64,000 bases of DNA from Flavobacterium cellulosilyticum (GCF_004349355.1 NZ_SMFK01000013.1:48639-112638); one strand, 5' to 3'; shown: positions 35,538 through 44,719, counted from the stretch's first letter. The notes: generated from the sequence alone by a model not told the origin. Translations and numbers: made by a program.

Positions 35538-36284
35538 TTAAGTAAGCATTCCTCCGCAAACGTTTAATACTTGTCCTGTTACATAAGCACTCATATCTGA
35601 AGCTAAGAAAAGACAGGCATTTGCAACGTCTTCTGTTGTTCCACCTCGTTTCAAAGGAATTCCGTCTCTCCAGCCTTGAACTACTTCATCGCTTAATTTT
35701 GCTGTCATTTCAGTCTCAATAAATCCTGGTGCAATGGCATTACAACGAATATTACGTGATCCTAATTCGAGTGCTACTGATTTTGTGAATCCAATAACTC
35801 CTGCTTTCGACGCAGCATAATTCGTTTGACCAGCATTTCCTTTAACCCCAACAACCGAACTCATATTGATAATTGAACCTGCTCTTTTCTTCAAAAATGT
35901 TTTTTGAATCGCTTTTGTCATATTAAAAACCGATTTCAAATTAACATCAATTACTTTGTCAAAATCAGCTTCTGACATACGCATCAGTAAATTATCTTTG
36001 GTAATTCCTGCGTTGTTAATTAAAATATCAACCGTTCCAAATTCAGCCAAAACAGCATCAATAAGTTCTTGTGCTTGATTAAAATCAGCAGCATCCGATT
36101 GGTATCCTTTGGCTTTTACTCCCAAAGCATTCAATTCGTTTTCTAATGCTTGAGCTGACTCTACAGATGAACTGTATGTAAAAGCTACACTAGCACCATT
36201 TTTAGCAAAAATTTCAGCAATTCCTTTTCCAATTCCGCGACTTGCGCCTGTAATTATAGCCACTTTTCCTTCGAGTAATTTCAT
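35538..36284 (-). CDS. fabG: 3-oxoacyl-[acyl-carrier-protein] reductase
   Basis: A 248-residue short-chain dehydrogenase for the NADPH-dependent reduction step of fatty-acid elongation. TGASRGIGKGIAEIFAKNGA is the dinucleotide motif (about residues 13-32). NNAGI, the catalytic Ser in NMSSVVGVKGNAG and YAASKAGVIGFTKS (Tyr and Lys, about 152-165) follow. The ending GGMLT matches classic FabG. Symbol based on length and motifs; a specialised SDR is less likely. Confidence 0.92.
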   Translation of the reverse strand: MKLLEGKVAIITGASRGIGKGIAEIFAKNGASVAFTYSSSVESAQALENELNALGVKAKGYQSDAADFNQAQELIDAVLAEFGTVDILINNAGITKDNLLMRMSEADFDKVIDVNLKSVFNMTKAIQKTFLKKRAGSIINMSSVVGVKGNAGQTNYAASKAGVIGFTKSVALELGSRNIRCNAIAPGFIETEMTAKLSDEVVQGWRDGIPLKRGGTTEDVANACLFLASDMSAYVTGQVLNVCGGMLT

Positions 36285-36348
36285 ACGTTCGATATAAGTT
36301 TATTTATTATTGATTTTCAAATATAAGAATAATGTAGTGAGTGCCAAA

Positions 36349-36374
36349 AAAAATGCCCGACGATTTGTGGGCAT
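36349..36374 (-). terminator. Rho-independent terminator
   Basis: AAATGCCC (36349-36356) pairs perfectly with GGGCATTT (36367-36374) with a 10-nt loop. On the minus strand a T-rich tract follows. It lies 23 bp past the stop of the 36397 gene. Confidence 0.75.
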
Positions 36375-36396
36375 TTATATTTTGTAATACAATGTA

Positions 36397-36825
36397 CTAA
36401 AAAGCCACATTCCATTTTGGTAATTTTCCATTTTCGTCTAAGAAATTTTGTAAAATTTGACCTTCTAGGAAAGTTGGAATTACTTTATTTTTATCGTTAA
36501 AAGTTTCGTACCAATATACTTCTAATCGGGCAATATTTTCCAATTTCATTTGTGCTGGCCAAGAATATTTTCTTCCTGTTTTTGCAAATTGATGTCCATT
36601 TACGATTTTTTCGAATAAACCTCCATTTTTGCTTTTCAAAGTCCCGTCATTTTGAATCGTTCCAGTAGAACCTACCATGATCAATTCTTTTTCTTCCCCA
36701 TCAAGAGCATAAACCAAAAATATTCCACTTCCAGTTTCTGATGCATTACAAACTTCTTCTAAGCTATCCTCAATTGCAAAACTGAACTGATCTTTAACTT
36801 TTATTTTTTTTAATTCTTTGTACAT
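36397..36825 (-). CDS. Hypothetical protein with possible GIY-YIG-like fold
   Basis: A 142-residue protein, not recognised by name. The order of elements resembles GIY-YIG nucleases: GIFLVYALDG (first strand), ELIMVGSTGTI (second strand with Gly), GGLFEKIVNGHQF (helix), RLEVYWYETF, and FLEGQILQNFLDENG, where the Glu would match the catalytic Glu. The two Tyr of the motif are only partly kept, so activity is uncertain. The ATG at 36825 is preferred over an upstream GTG at 36843. It stands alone between two terminators. Confidence 0.65.
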   Translation of the reverse strand: MYKELKKIKVKDQFSFAIEDSLEEVCNASETGSGIFLVYALDGEEKELIMVGSTGTIQNDGTLKSKNGGLFEKIVNGHQFAKTGRKYSWPAQMKLENIARLEVYWYETFNDKNKVIPTFLEGQILQNFLDENGKLPKWNVAF

Positions 36826-36915
36826 ATTTTCTTGTTTTGTCACACCCGAGCGTCAGCTAACTAATAACTGAAGTCACTTAGGCGCAAAGTGATTATTTTA
36901 TAAACTTTAATAATA

Positions 36916-36950
36916 GAAAAAAGTCTCAACACAATATTGAGACTTTTTTT
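36916..36950 (-). terminator. Rho-independent terminator after sucD
   Basis: AAAAAGTCTCAA pairs with TTGAGACTTTTT around a 7-nt loop, giving a 12-bp perfect stem followed by T on either strand. It lies just past the sucD stop at 36979. Confidence 0.85.
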
Positions 36951-36978
36951 ATACTTATAATTTAAGTAATTTGGATTT

Positions 36979-37851
36979 TTATCCTAATACTTCTTTTACT
37001 TTTTTTCCAATTTCAGCTGGAGAATCTACAACGTGAATTCCACATTCTCTCATGATACGTTTTTTGGCTTCAGCGGTATCATCAGCACCACCAACAATAG
37101 CACCTGCATGACCCATAGTTCTTCCTTTTGGAGCGGTTTCACCAGCAATAAATCCAATAACTGGTTTGCGGTTTCCATCTGCTTTAATCCATTGTGCAGC
37201 ATCAGCTTCCAATTGACCTCCAATTTCACCGATCATAACGATACATTCGGTCTCTGGATCATTCATGAATAATTCAACAGCCTCTTTAGTTGTAGTTCCA
37301 ATAATTGGATCTCCACCAATTCCAATTGCTGTAGTAATACCTAATCCTTGTTTTACTACTTGGTCTGCTGCTTCATAAGTTAAAGTACCAGATTTTGATA
37401 CGATTCCAACTGTTCCTTTTTTGAAAACAAAACCTGGCATAATACCTACTTTTGCTTCACCTGGAGTAATTACACCTGGACAGTTTGGGCCTATTAATCT
37501 ACAATTTCTATTTTTGATATAATTATTTGCTTTAATCATATCGGCTACTGGAATTCCTTCAGTAATTGCAATAATCACTTTGATACCTGCATCTGCAGCT
37601 TCCATTATAGCATCAGCAGCAAAAGCTGGTGGCACAAATATAATTGAAGTATCAGCTCCAGCTTGTTCAACGGCTTCTTTTACCGTATTAAAAACAGGGC
37701 GGTCTAAATGAGTTGAACCACCTTTTCCAGGAGTAACTCCACCTACTACGTTTGTACCATATTCAATCATTTGAGATGCATGGAAAGTACCTTCACTTCC
37801 TGTAAATCCTTGAACAATTATTTTGGAATCTTTATTAACTAAAACACTCAT
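36979..37851 (-). CDS. sucD: Succinate-CoA ligase, alpha subunit
   Basis: A 290-residue TCA-cycle subunit that binds CoA and carries the phospho-His. VQGFTGSEGTFHASQMIEYG begins the CoA-binding fold, RLIGPNCPGVITPGE follows, and TMGHAGAIVGGADDTAE holds the phosphorylated His (about residue 246). The beta subunit sucC is not adjacent, a separation common in Bacteroidetes. A TACTTTTG promoter box precedes it and a strong terminator follows, so it is a single-gene unit. Confidence 0.97.
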   Translation of the reverse strand: MSVLVNKDSKIIVQGFTGSEGTFHASQMIEYGTNVVGGVTPGKGGSTHLDRPVFNTVKEAVEQAGADTSIIFVPPAFAADAIMEAADAGIKVIIAITEGIPVADMIKANNYIKNRNCRLIGPNCPGVITPGEAKVGIMPGFVFKKGTVGIVSKSGTLTYEAADQVVKQGLGITTAIGIGGDPIIGTTTKEAVELFMNDPETECIVMIGEIGGQLEADAAQWIKADGNRKPVIGFIAGETAPKGRTMGHAGAIVGGADDTAEAKKRIMRECGIHVVDSPAEIGKKVKEVLG

Positions 37852-37888
37852 ATTCTATTTTTTAAGTTGTCTTTTTTTATTGAAGTTG

Positions 37889-37896
37889 CAAAAGTA
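37889..37896 (-). promoter_or_regulatory. sucD promoter -7 box
   Basis: On the minus strand, TACTTTTG matches TAnnTTTG and lies 38 bp before the sucD ATG. No clear TTG was seen at the right distance upstream. Confidence 0.45.
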
Positions 37897-37927
37897 AGGT
37901 TTTGCAGATGATTTTCGAAAAATTTAT

Positions 37928-38290
37928 TTAAGAAATATGACTCATTTGAAAACCTTTGAATAATTTTCCGTCTTTCACTTCCCAAATCACGAAAAAATTT
38001 GCCAAAAGCATGTCTTCTCGGGGATTTTCAATTGTTTTTACAATGTGGGAATAACGTAGTGAAACCATATTATTTTCATGCACAATATGACTAATTTTAA
38101 TTTTAGAACGAACATAGGCCTTTGCTAAATCAGAGCTAAGCGAAATTATATCATCAAATTTCATTTGAATGACACCTTTAGTTGTGTTCCAATCAATTGT
38201 AACATCGGGATGCAATAATTCACTTACTTTTTTAGTGTCTAAAAAAACATCCGATTTATAAAATGCTAATACAATGTTCTTTGTTGTCAT
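37928..38290 (-). CDS. NTF2-like / SnoaL-like protein
   Basis: A 120-residue protein of the cone-shaped alpha+beta NTF2 fold. FYKSDVFLDTKKVSELLHPDVTIDW matches the helix-strand start of the family in spirit (shown here only for its N-terminal third), and MLLANFFVIWEVKDGKLFKGF matches the last two strands. Members bind small ligands or catalyse isomerisations; no catalytic residue can be named. It lies 2 bp after the second lpxD gene, so probably co-transcribed with it. Confidence 0.78.
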   Translation of the reverse strand: MTTKNIVLAFYKSDVFLDTKKVSELLHPDVTIDWNTTKGVIQMKFDDIISLSSDLAKAYVRSKIKISHIVHENNMVSLRYSHIVKTIENPREDMLLANFFVIWEVKDGKLFKGFQMSHIS

Positions 38291-38292
38291 AT

Positions 38293-39222
38293 TTATTTTA
38301 ATTTTTGAAGAATTTCCGGAATCTTTTTAATATTAGCAAGTTGTTTCAATTTTTCCCTTGATTCTTCGATAGGGGTACCAAAATAGGACTTACCTCCTTC
38401 AACTGATTTGGTAACTCCTGTTTGTCCCAATATTACTGCTTTCGCACCTATTGTAATTCCACTAGTAGTTCCTACTTGTCCCCAAATGGTTACTTCATCC
38501 TCAATTATTACGCAGCCAGCAATTCCTGTTTGAGAAGCAATCAAACATTTTTTTCCAATTTTTGTGTCGTGACCAACATGTACTTGATTGTCAATTTTTG
38601 TTCCTTCTCCAATAGTTGTATCTCCAGTTACACCTTTATCGATAGTACATAACGCACCAATTCCAACATTATCCTCAATAACCACTCTTCCTCCAGAAAC
38701 TAATTGCTCAAAACCATCAGGTCTTTTTTTATAATAAAAAGCATCTGCTCCAAGTATTGTTCCGGCATGAATAATTACGTTATTTCCTATAATCGTATGA
38801 TCATAAATAGAAACATTGGAATGAATTAGGCAATTTTTTCCTATTTCAACATGATTTCCAATAAAACAGTTGGGTTGTACTAAGGTATTCTCTCCTATTT
38901 TGGCTGTAGCTGAAATGGCTGAATTTGAATATTGGAAAGGCTTGAAATGTTTGGTTAAAATATTAAAATCTCTAAATGGATCATCAGAAATCAACAAGCC
39001 TTTTCCTTCAGGACAAGTTACATTTTTATTAATTAAAATGGTTGTTGCAGCTGAATTTAAAGCTTTGTCGTAATATTTTGGATGATCCACAAAAACAATG
39101 TCACCAGATTCCACCACGTGAATTTCATTCATTCCTAATACTGAAAAATCAGAATCGCCTACAAATTCACAATTAAGTAGTGTAGCAATTTCTTCTAAAG
39201 TGTGCGTTTTGTGAAATTTCAT
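38293..39222 (-). CDS. Second LpxD-type acyltransferase (left-handed beta-helix)
   Basis: A 309-residue hexapeptide-repeat acyltransferase with an N-terminal uridine-binding-like domain (about residues 1-95) and a long left-handed beta-helix (about 100-270). The helix is rich in IGxN/IGxG hexapeptides, with the VHVGHDTKIGKKCLIASQTG block holding the catalytic His. It resembles lpxD at 42256-43296 but is shorter and lacks the long C-terminal helix. It may acylate a different sugar or be a paralogue of lipid A synthesis. The name is by homology only. Confidence 0.85.
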   Translation of the reverse strand: MKFHKTHTLEEIATLLNCEFVGDSDFSVLGMNEIHVVESGDIVFVDHPKYYDKALNSAATTILINKNVTCPEGKGLLISDDPFRDFNILTKHFKPFQYSNSAISATAKIGENTLVQPNCFIGNHVEIGKNCLIHSNVSIYDHTIIGNNVIIHAGTILGADAFYYKKRPDGFEQLVSGGRVVIEDNVGIGALCTIDKGVTGDTTIGEGTKIDNQVHVGHDTKIGKKCLIASQTGIAGCVIIEDEVTIWGQVGTTSGITIGAKAVILGQTGVTKSVEGGKSYFGTPIEESREKLKQLANIKKIPEILQKLK

Positions 39223-39297
39223 AAATTTGATATCTGTGTTCCGTAATTAGTGTTCCGTATACCATTTGCATTCAAACGGAATACGGAACACTGCAAA
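39223..39297. repeat. Intergenic palindrome with direct repeat (efp/lpxD2 gap)
   Basis: AGTGTTCCGTATACC (39249-39263) and GGAATACGGAACACT (39278-39292) are complementary at 14 of 15 positions. GTGTTCCGTA is also repeated directly (39236-39245 and 39250-39259). Same architecture as the other word-repeat gaps but with its own vocabulary. Confidence 0.7.
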
Positions 39298-39864
39298 CTA
39301 TTCCTTAACTCTTTCCATATAATTACCAGAAGTAGTATCAATTTTTATTTTGTCCCCTTCATTGATAAACAAAGGTACATTCACAGTAGCTCCAGTTTCA
39401 ACAGTAGCTGATTTAGTTGCATTTGTTGCCGTATTTCCTTTAATTCCAGGCTCTGCATAAGTAACTTCAAGTACCACAGATGCTGGCATATCTACTGAAA
39501 GTGGTAAATCAGTTTCTGTATTAATGCTCACCATTACACTTTCACCTTCTTTTAATAAACCGGGTGAATCTAGAATATTTTTATTTAAGGATATTTGTTC
39601 GAAAGTCTCTGTATTCATAAAATGAAATTCATCCCCTTCCGGATATAAATATTGGAATTTATGGTTCTCAACTCTCACTTCTTCAATTTTATGCCCAGCA
39701 GAAAACGTATTGTCTAATACTTTTCCATTAGTTAAACTCCTAAGTTTTGTTCTGACAAAAGCAGGACCTTTTCCTGGTTTAACATGAAGGAATTCGATAA
39801 TTTTATAAATATCATTGTTGTATTTGATGCACAATCCGTTTTTAATATCTGATGTTGATGCCAT
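39298..39864 (-). CDS. efp: Translation elongation factor P
   Basis: A 188-residue factor that relieves ribosome stalling at proline runs. The N-terminal KOW-like domain carries the tip loop HVKPGKGPAFVRTKLRSL, whose Lys (about residue 33) is the site modified in many bacteria. Two OB-like domains follow: VMVSINTETDLPLSVDMP and PGIKGNTATNATKSATVETG. Normal length. Placed between the two groups of lipid A acyltransferase genes, as in related genomes. Confidence 0.96.
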   Translation of the reverse strand: MASTSDIKNGLCIKYNNDIYKIIEFLHVKPGKGPAFVRTKLRSLTNGKVLDNTFSAGHKIEEVRVENHKFQYLYPEGDEFHFMNTETFEQISLNKNILDSPGLLKEGESVMVSINTETDLPLSVDMPASVVLEVTYAEPGIKGNTATNATKSATVETGATVNVPLFINEGDKIKIDTTSGNYMERVKE

Positions 39865-39957
39865 TTTTTTATTTTAGATTTAATAATTTAGATTTTTGAT
39901 TCTAAATAGGTTTAATTAATGTTTAAATTATGGGAACTAGAATTTATATTTCTAATT

Positions 39958-40743
39958 TTATGAATTTCCAGAATATCCTTTCATAATGCCTCTTGATGAA
40001 TTTCTGATAAAATCCAAAATCTCATCTCGTTCTGGAGTGGCTTCCATTTCAGCTTCTATAATGCCAATTGCTTGAGTGGTATTGTAATTTTTTTGATATA
40101 AAATTCTATAGATATCTTGAATTTCTTTGATTTTTTCAGGCGTAAATCCACGTCTTCTTAATCCAACCGAATTTATTCCTACGAAAGACAAAGGTTCTTT
40201 TGCCGCTTTTGTAAAGGGAGGAACATCTTTTCTTAACAATGAGCCGCCAGAAATCATAGCGTGATCACCGATAGTAATAAATTGATGAACAGCAGCTAAT
40301 CCGCCCACAATGGCATAATTCCCAACTGTTACGTGACCTCCTAAGAGCACTCCATTCACAATTATTGCATTATGTCCAATATGACAATCATGAGCAATAT
40401 GAGCTGCAGCCATAATTAAACAATTATCTCCAATTACAGTTTGACCTGAGGCAATAGTACCTCTATTAATAGTTACACATTCTCTAATAGTGCAATTATC
40501 ACCGATAATAGCTAGAGAATCTTCACCACCAAATTTTAAATCTTGAGGAATAGCTGAAATTACTGCTCCTGGGAAAATATTACAATTTTTCCCTATTCTT
40601 GCGCCTTCCATTATGGTAACATTTGAACCTATCCAGGTTCCATCTCCAATAACGACATTGTTATGTATGGTTGTAAAAGGCTCTATTACTACATTTTTTG
40701 CAATTTTCGCACCGGGATGAACATAAGCTAACGGTTGATTCAT
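39958..40743 (-). CDS. lpxA: UDP-N-acetylglucosamine acyltransferase
   Basis: A 261-residue left-handed beta-helix acyltransferase catalysing the first step of lipid A synthesis. YVHPGAKIAKNVVIEPFTTI opens the helix, AAHIAHDCHIGHNAII (about residues 121-136) carries the catalytic His, and the C-terminal helical domain includes GLRRRGFTPEKIKEIQ. Length is typical. Follows lpxC-fabZ on the same strand. Acyl-chain specificity cannot be read. Confidence 0.96.
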   Translation of the reverse strand: MNQPLAYVHPGAKIAKNVVIEPFTTIHNNVVIGDGTWIGSNVTIMEGARIGKNCNIFPGAVISAIPQDLKFGGEDSLAIIGDNCTIRECVTINRGTIASGQTVIGDNCLIMAAAHIAHDCHIGHNAIIVNGVLLGGHVTVGNYAIVGGLAAVHQFITIGDHAMISGGSLLRKDVPPFTKAAKEPLSFVGINSVGLRRRGFTPEKIKEIQDIYRILYQKNYNTTQAIGIIEAEMEATPERDEILDFIRNSSRGIMKGYSGNS

Positions 40744-40867
40744 TTTTTAAGTTTAATTGTTTAACTGGTTAATCGTATAAATGTTTAACTGGTTAGTTAT
40801 TTATTTGTTTTATTAGGTACTATAATTATTTAATCGTCTAACCCGTTAATCGATTAAAACAATTATA
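40744..40867. repeat. Intergenic word-repeat palindrome (lpxC-fabZ/lpxA gap)
   Basis: GTTTAACTGGTTAATCG and GTTTAACTGGTTAGTTA are direct repeats on the left. The right half has CGTCTAACCCGTTAATCG and ATTAAAACAATTA, which complement them imperfectly. It fills the gap just ahead of lpxA. Confidence 0.6.
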
Positions 40868-42256
40868 CTACTGTTTTTTGGCTATTTGAGCCATTAATTC
40901 TGCTTCAGCTACTAATTTACCGTTGGCATAAGCATGGGCTTGCATGTGGCAAATTCCTCTTCTAATAGGAGTGATTAGTTCACATTTAAAAGTTAGGGTG
41001 TCGCCCGGGAGAACTTTTTGTTTGAATTTAACATTGTCCATTTTCATGAAATAAGTTAAATAATTTTCTGGATCAGGAACGGTACTCAAAACTAAAATTC
41101 CGCCAGTTTGAGCCATCGCTTCGACAATTATTACTCCTGGCATAACTGGAGCTCCGGGAAAATGCCCTATAAAAAAACTTTCATTCATAGTGACATTCTT
41201 CATCCCTACAATATGATTTTCAGACATTTCAATAATTCTATCTAGAAATAAAAATGGTGGTCTATGTGGTAAAACCGACATGATTTTATGAATATCCATC
41301 AATGGCTCTTGATTTAAATCATAAACAGGAACTTGATTTCTTTGTTCAATTTTAATGATTTTTGCCATTTTTTTTGCAAACTGAGTATTTACAAAATGAC
41401 CCGGTTTGTTTGCAATTATTTTCCCTTGAATTCTAGTTCCAATTAAGGACAAATCACCTACAACGTCTAGCAATTTATGTCTAGCCGCTTCATTTGGATA
41501 ATGTAAAGTAAGATTATCTAAAATACCATTTGGTTTCACTTTCATTTCGTCTTTCCCAAAAGCAACTTTTAGATTATTCATCGTTTTTTCGGAAATTTCT
41601 TTATCCACATAAACAATTGCATTGTTCAAATCACCTCCTTTTATTAATCCATTTTCTAAAAGAGATTCTAATTCATGTAGAAAACTAAACGTTCTTGAAT
41701 TGGATATTTCGGTTTTAAAATCAGAAATATTTTTCATGGTAGCATTTTGAGTTCCAAGTACTTTGGTGCCAAAATCGACCATTGTGGTTACTTGATAATC
41801 ATCACTTGGCATAACTAAAATCTCACTACCTGTTTCATCATCTGTATAGGAAATTACTTCTTTTACAACGTAAATATTTCGTTTTGCTTCCTGCTCGTTA
41901 ATTCCTGCTTTCTCAATAGCTTCAACAAAATATTTTGATGATCCATCCATAATAGGAAGCTCTGAAGCATCCAATTCAATTATAATATTATCTATATCAC
42001 AACCGACTAATGCCGCCAAAACATGTTCAGGAGTTTGAATTTTAACTCCTAATTTTTCTAAATTGGTTCCTCTTTGAGTATTTACAACATAGTTTGCATC
42101 TGCTTCAACAATGGGATGTCCTTCTAAATCAATTCTAATAAAAGTAAAACCATTATTAATTGGCGCAGGTTTAAAAGTCATTTTAACTTCTTTCCCTGTG
42201 TGTAATCCAACACCAGTAAGTGAAATTTCTGTTTGGATGGTCTTCTGTTTAACCAT
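40868..42256 (-). CDS. lpxC-fabZ: Bifunctional LpxC deacetylase / FabZ dehydratase
   Basis: A 462-residue fusion of the committed lipid A enzyme with the fatty-acid dehydratase, typical of Bacteroidetes. LpxC covers about residues 1-300: EHVLAALVGCDIDNIIIELD (first zinc His), LPIMDGSS and AARHKLLDVVGDLSLIG (further zinc ligands). FabZ covers about 318-462: LPHRPPFLFLDRI and GHFPGAPVMPGVIIVEAMAQ, with catalytic His and Glu. Its ATG overlaps the lpxD stop by one base (TAATG), so translation is coupled. Confidence 0.97.
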   Translation of the reverse strand: MVKQKTIQTEISLTGVGLHTGKEVKMTFKPAPINNGFTFIRIDLEGHPIVEADANYVVNTQRGTNLEKLGVKIQTPEHVLAALVGCDIDNIIIELDASELPIMDGSSKYFVEAIEKAGINEQEAKRNIYVVKEVISYTDDETGSEILVMPSDDYQVTTMVDFGTKVLGTQNATMKNISDFKTEISNSRTFSFLHELESLLENGLIKGGDLNNAIVYVDKEISEKTMNNLKVAFGKDEMKVKPNGILDNLTLHYPNEAARHKLLDVVGDLSLIGTRIQGKIIANKPGHFVNTQFAKKMAKIIKIEQRNQVPVYDLNQEPLMDIHKIMSVLPHRPPFLFLDRIIEMSENHIVGMKNVTMNESFFIGHFPGAPVMPGVIIVEAMAQTGGILVLSTVPDPENYLTYFMKMDNVKFKQKVLPGDTLTFKCELITPIRRGICHMQAHAYANGKLVAEAELMAQIAKKQ

Positions 42257-43296
42257 TATTTTTGTTTTTTATCGTTTAATATTTCTTTTTTCAATTTTTC
42301 TAGTTCAGTAACAATCTTTGGTAAATTTTTAAAATGAACATATGATTTACTAAAATCATTATATCCAAATGTAGGGCTTCCTTGCAATACCTCATTGTCT
42401 TTTATATTTCTGCCCACGCCAGATTGAGCTTGAATTCTGACATTATCACCTATTGTCAAATGACCAACAATCCCTACTTGACCACCAATCATTACATTTT
42501 TGCCAATTTTTGTAGAACCAGCAATTCCAGTTTGAGCAGCAATTACAGTATTTTCACCGATGTCTACATTATGTCCAATTTGGATTTGATTATCCAATTT
42601 CACCCCTTTTCTGATGAAAGTAGATCCTATTGTTGCTCTATCTACAGTAGTGTTTGCACCTATTTCTACATCTTCTTCTATTATTACATTTCCAATTTGA
42701 GGAATTTTAGAAAAGTTTCCATTAGAATTTGGTGCGAAGCCAAAACCATCTGCTCCAATGATTGCTCCAGAATGTATGATACAATTAGCACCTATTATAG
42801 TTTCTGAATATATTTTTGCACCTGCAAATATGGTAACATTATCTCCTAACACAACATTCTCTCCAAGATAACTATTGGGATAAATTTTCACGTTTTTGCC
42901 TAAAACTACATTTTCTCCAATGTAGCTGAAGCTTCCCAAATATAAATTCTCACCATATTTGACACTTTTCGGCAGAACTGAAGGCTGCTCTATGCCTACC
43001 ATAATTCCTTTTTTGGCTTGATCGTAAAACTCCAATAATTTAGTAAAAGATAAATAAGCATCCTCTACTTTTATTAAGGTTGTCGTTATTTCTCCTTCAG
43101 GCTCAAAAGTTTTATTTACAATTGTTATTGACGCTTTAGTAGTATAAATAAAAGGTAAGTATTTTGGATTTGCCAAAAAGGTGATTGACCCTTCTGTACC
43201 TTCTTCGATTTTAGAAAGCGTATTAACTTCTGCATTGGGATTGCCAAAAACTTCACCTTCTAAAACTCCCGCTATTTGTTCTGCTGTAAATTTCAT
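42256..43296 (-). CDS. lpxD: UDP-3-O-acylglucosamine N-acyltransferase
   Basis: A 346-residue trimeric hexapeptide-repeat enzyme for the third step of lipid A synthesis. N-terminal uridine-binding domain about residues 1-100, left-handed beta-helix about 105-300 with the catalytic-His region IQIGHNVDIGENTVIAAQTG, and a C-terminal helix with NLPKIVTELEKLKKEI. Full family length. First gene of the lpxD-lpxC/fabZ-lpxA run. A TATTTTTG box ends only 5 bp before the ATG, hinting at a very short or absent 5' leader. Confidence 0.96.
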   Translation of the reverse strand: MKFTAEQIAGVLEGEVFGNPNAEVNTLSKIEEGTEGSITFLANPKYLPFIYTTKASITIVNKTFEPEGEITTTLIKVEDAYLSFTKLLEFYDQAKKGIMVGIEQPSVLPKSVKYGENLYLGSFSYIGENVVLGKNVKIYPNSYLGENVVLGDNVTIFAGAKIYSETIIGANCIIHSGAIIGADGFGFAPNSNGNFSKIPQIGNVIIEEDVEIGANTTVDRATIGSTFIRKGVKLDNQIQIGHNVDIGENTVIAAQTGIAGSTKIGKNVMIGGQVGIVGHLTIGDNVRIQAQSGVGRNIKDNEVLQGSPTFGYNDFSKSYVHFKNLPKIVTELEKLKKEILNDKKQK

Positions 43297-43335
43297 CTTG
43301 ACAAAAATATAAAAAATAGAATTTAAATATTGATT

Positions 43336-44565
43336 TTATATAAGTTGTTTTGGAAAACAAATATAATACTTGGTCACTAACTTTGATAAAGACTTTAAAT
43401 TCAATTGGTCAGAGGCTTCCACTACATCTTCAATTGACTTATCTTTTTTCAAAATTCGTATGGGTTCTGCTTCAATACTGTAGGCTTGATTTTTAATTTT
43501 GCCTTTGAAAATAAAATAATTAGTTTCTGATATACTAAGATTATTTTCTAATGCAAAGCGCTCTTTTAAATTATGTAAATCCTCTATTGAAACTTTTTCA
43601 CTACTTATTTTAATTTTCAATAAATCCCTGTTAATTAACATTGTACTTAGTGAAGATAGTATAAAATCATCTTGTTTTTGCCACGATTTCAATGCGCTAA
43701 TAATATCAAAATCATCTAATTGTGAAAATAAATCCAAATTTTCTATATCAAATGCTTCTAGGTTGATTTTATTATGTAAAAAGTATTTTAATGGATCACT
43801 ACACGGCAAATCAATTCCTTTCAGAGTTAATTCTTTTGCTCGTTTTAATACTTTCGTCAAAATCAACTCGGCAACTAAACTGGTTTTATGCAAATACACT
43901 TGCCAATACATCAAACGTCTAGACATCAGGAATTTTTCGACTGAATAGATGCCTTTTTCTTCAATCACTAATACGTCATCAACTACGTTCATCATTTGAA
44001 TCAGTCGCTCTGAATTGATATTTCCTTCAGATACACCCGAGTAAAAACTATCGCGTTTCAAGTAATCCATTCGATCCATATCCAATTGACTGGAAATGAG
44101 TTGTAGCATGAATTTTCTATGATAATCCCCTTCAAAAACTTGAATTGCTAAACTCAATTGACCATTAAATTCTGTGTTTAATTGGTTCATGAACAAAAGA
44201 GAAATTGATTCGTGATGAACATCTTCTACAATACTTTTTTCCATTGCATGAGAAAATGGTCCGTGGCCAATGTCATGCAATAAAATAGCTATGTACAATG
44301 CATTTTCTTCCTCCTTAGATATAGAAACTCCTTTAAAACGAAGGGTATCGACTGCTTTTTGCATAATATGCAAACAACCTAAAGCATGATGAAAGCGGGT
44401 GTGATTTGCTCCAGGATAGACCAAATAGGACAATCCCATTTGAGTAATTCGACGTAATCTTTGAAAATAAGGATGTTGAATTAAATCGTAAATTAAGGCA
44501 TTGGGAATGCTAATAAACCCGTAAATGGGATCATTAAATATTTTTAGCTTATTAATTTCACTCAC
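43336..44565 (-). CDS. HD-domain phosphohydrolase (dNTPase/SAMHD1-like)
   Basis: A 409-residue HD protein. RRITQMGLSYLVYPGANHTR ends in FHH-type metal ligands (about residues 38-60), and LHDIGHGPFSHAMEKS (about 93-108) carries the HD pair. QLDMDRMDYLKRDSFYSGV holds the later metal Asp. The layout matches the dGTPase/SAMHD1-like COG1078 group, which hydrolyses dNTPs or related nucleotides. Substrate not determinable here. A TATATTTG box lies upstream on the minus strand (44594-44587). Confidence 0.92.
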   Translation of the reverse strand: MSEINKLKIFNDPIYGFISIPNALIYDLIQHPYFQRLRRITQMGLSYLVYPGANHTRFHHALGCLHIMQKAVDTLRFKGVSISKEEENALYIAILLHDIGHGPFSHAMEKSIVEDVHHESISLLFMNQLNTEFNGQLSLAIQVFEGDYHRKFMLQLISSQLDMDRMDYLKRDSFYSGVSEGNINSERLIQMMNVVDDVLVIEEKGIYSVEKFLMSRRLMYWQVYLHKTSLVAELILTKVLKRAKELTLKGIDLPCSDPLKYFLHNKINLEAFDIENLDLFSQLDDFDIISALKSWQKQDDFILSSLSTMLINRDLLKIKISSEKVSIEDLHNLKERFALENNLSISETNYFIFKGKIKNQAYSIEAEPIRILKKDKSIEDVVEASDQLNLKSLSKLVTKYYICFPKQLI

Positions 44566-44719
44566 TAGAACTTTTTTTTAGGTCAACAAATATAGGCAAA
44601 TTTGATTTTAATTTATATAGTGTTTTTTTAATTGCTTCTTCTTAATAGTAAAATATAATAACATTCTCATTTAATTAAATTAATCTAGACTGATTAAATT
44701 TAACATAAAATTAAGTTCG

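Noticed and set aside
42382..42807. 141-codon plus-strand frame opposite lpxD
   Set aside because: Its Tyr/Ser/Asn-rich repeats are the mirror of hexapeptide repeats in LpxD, not a protein in its own right.
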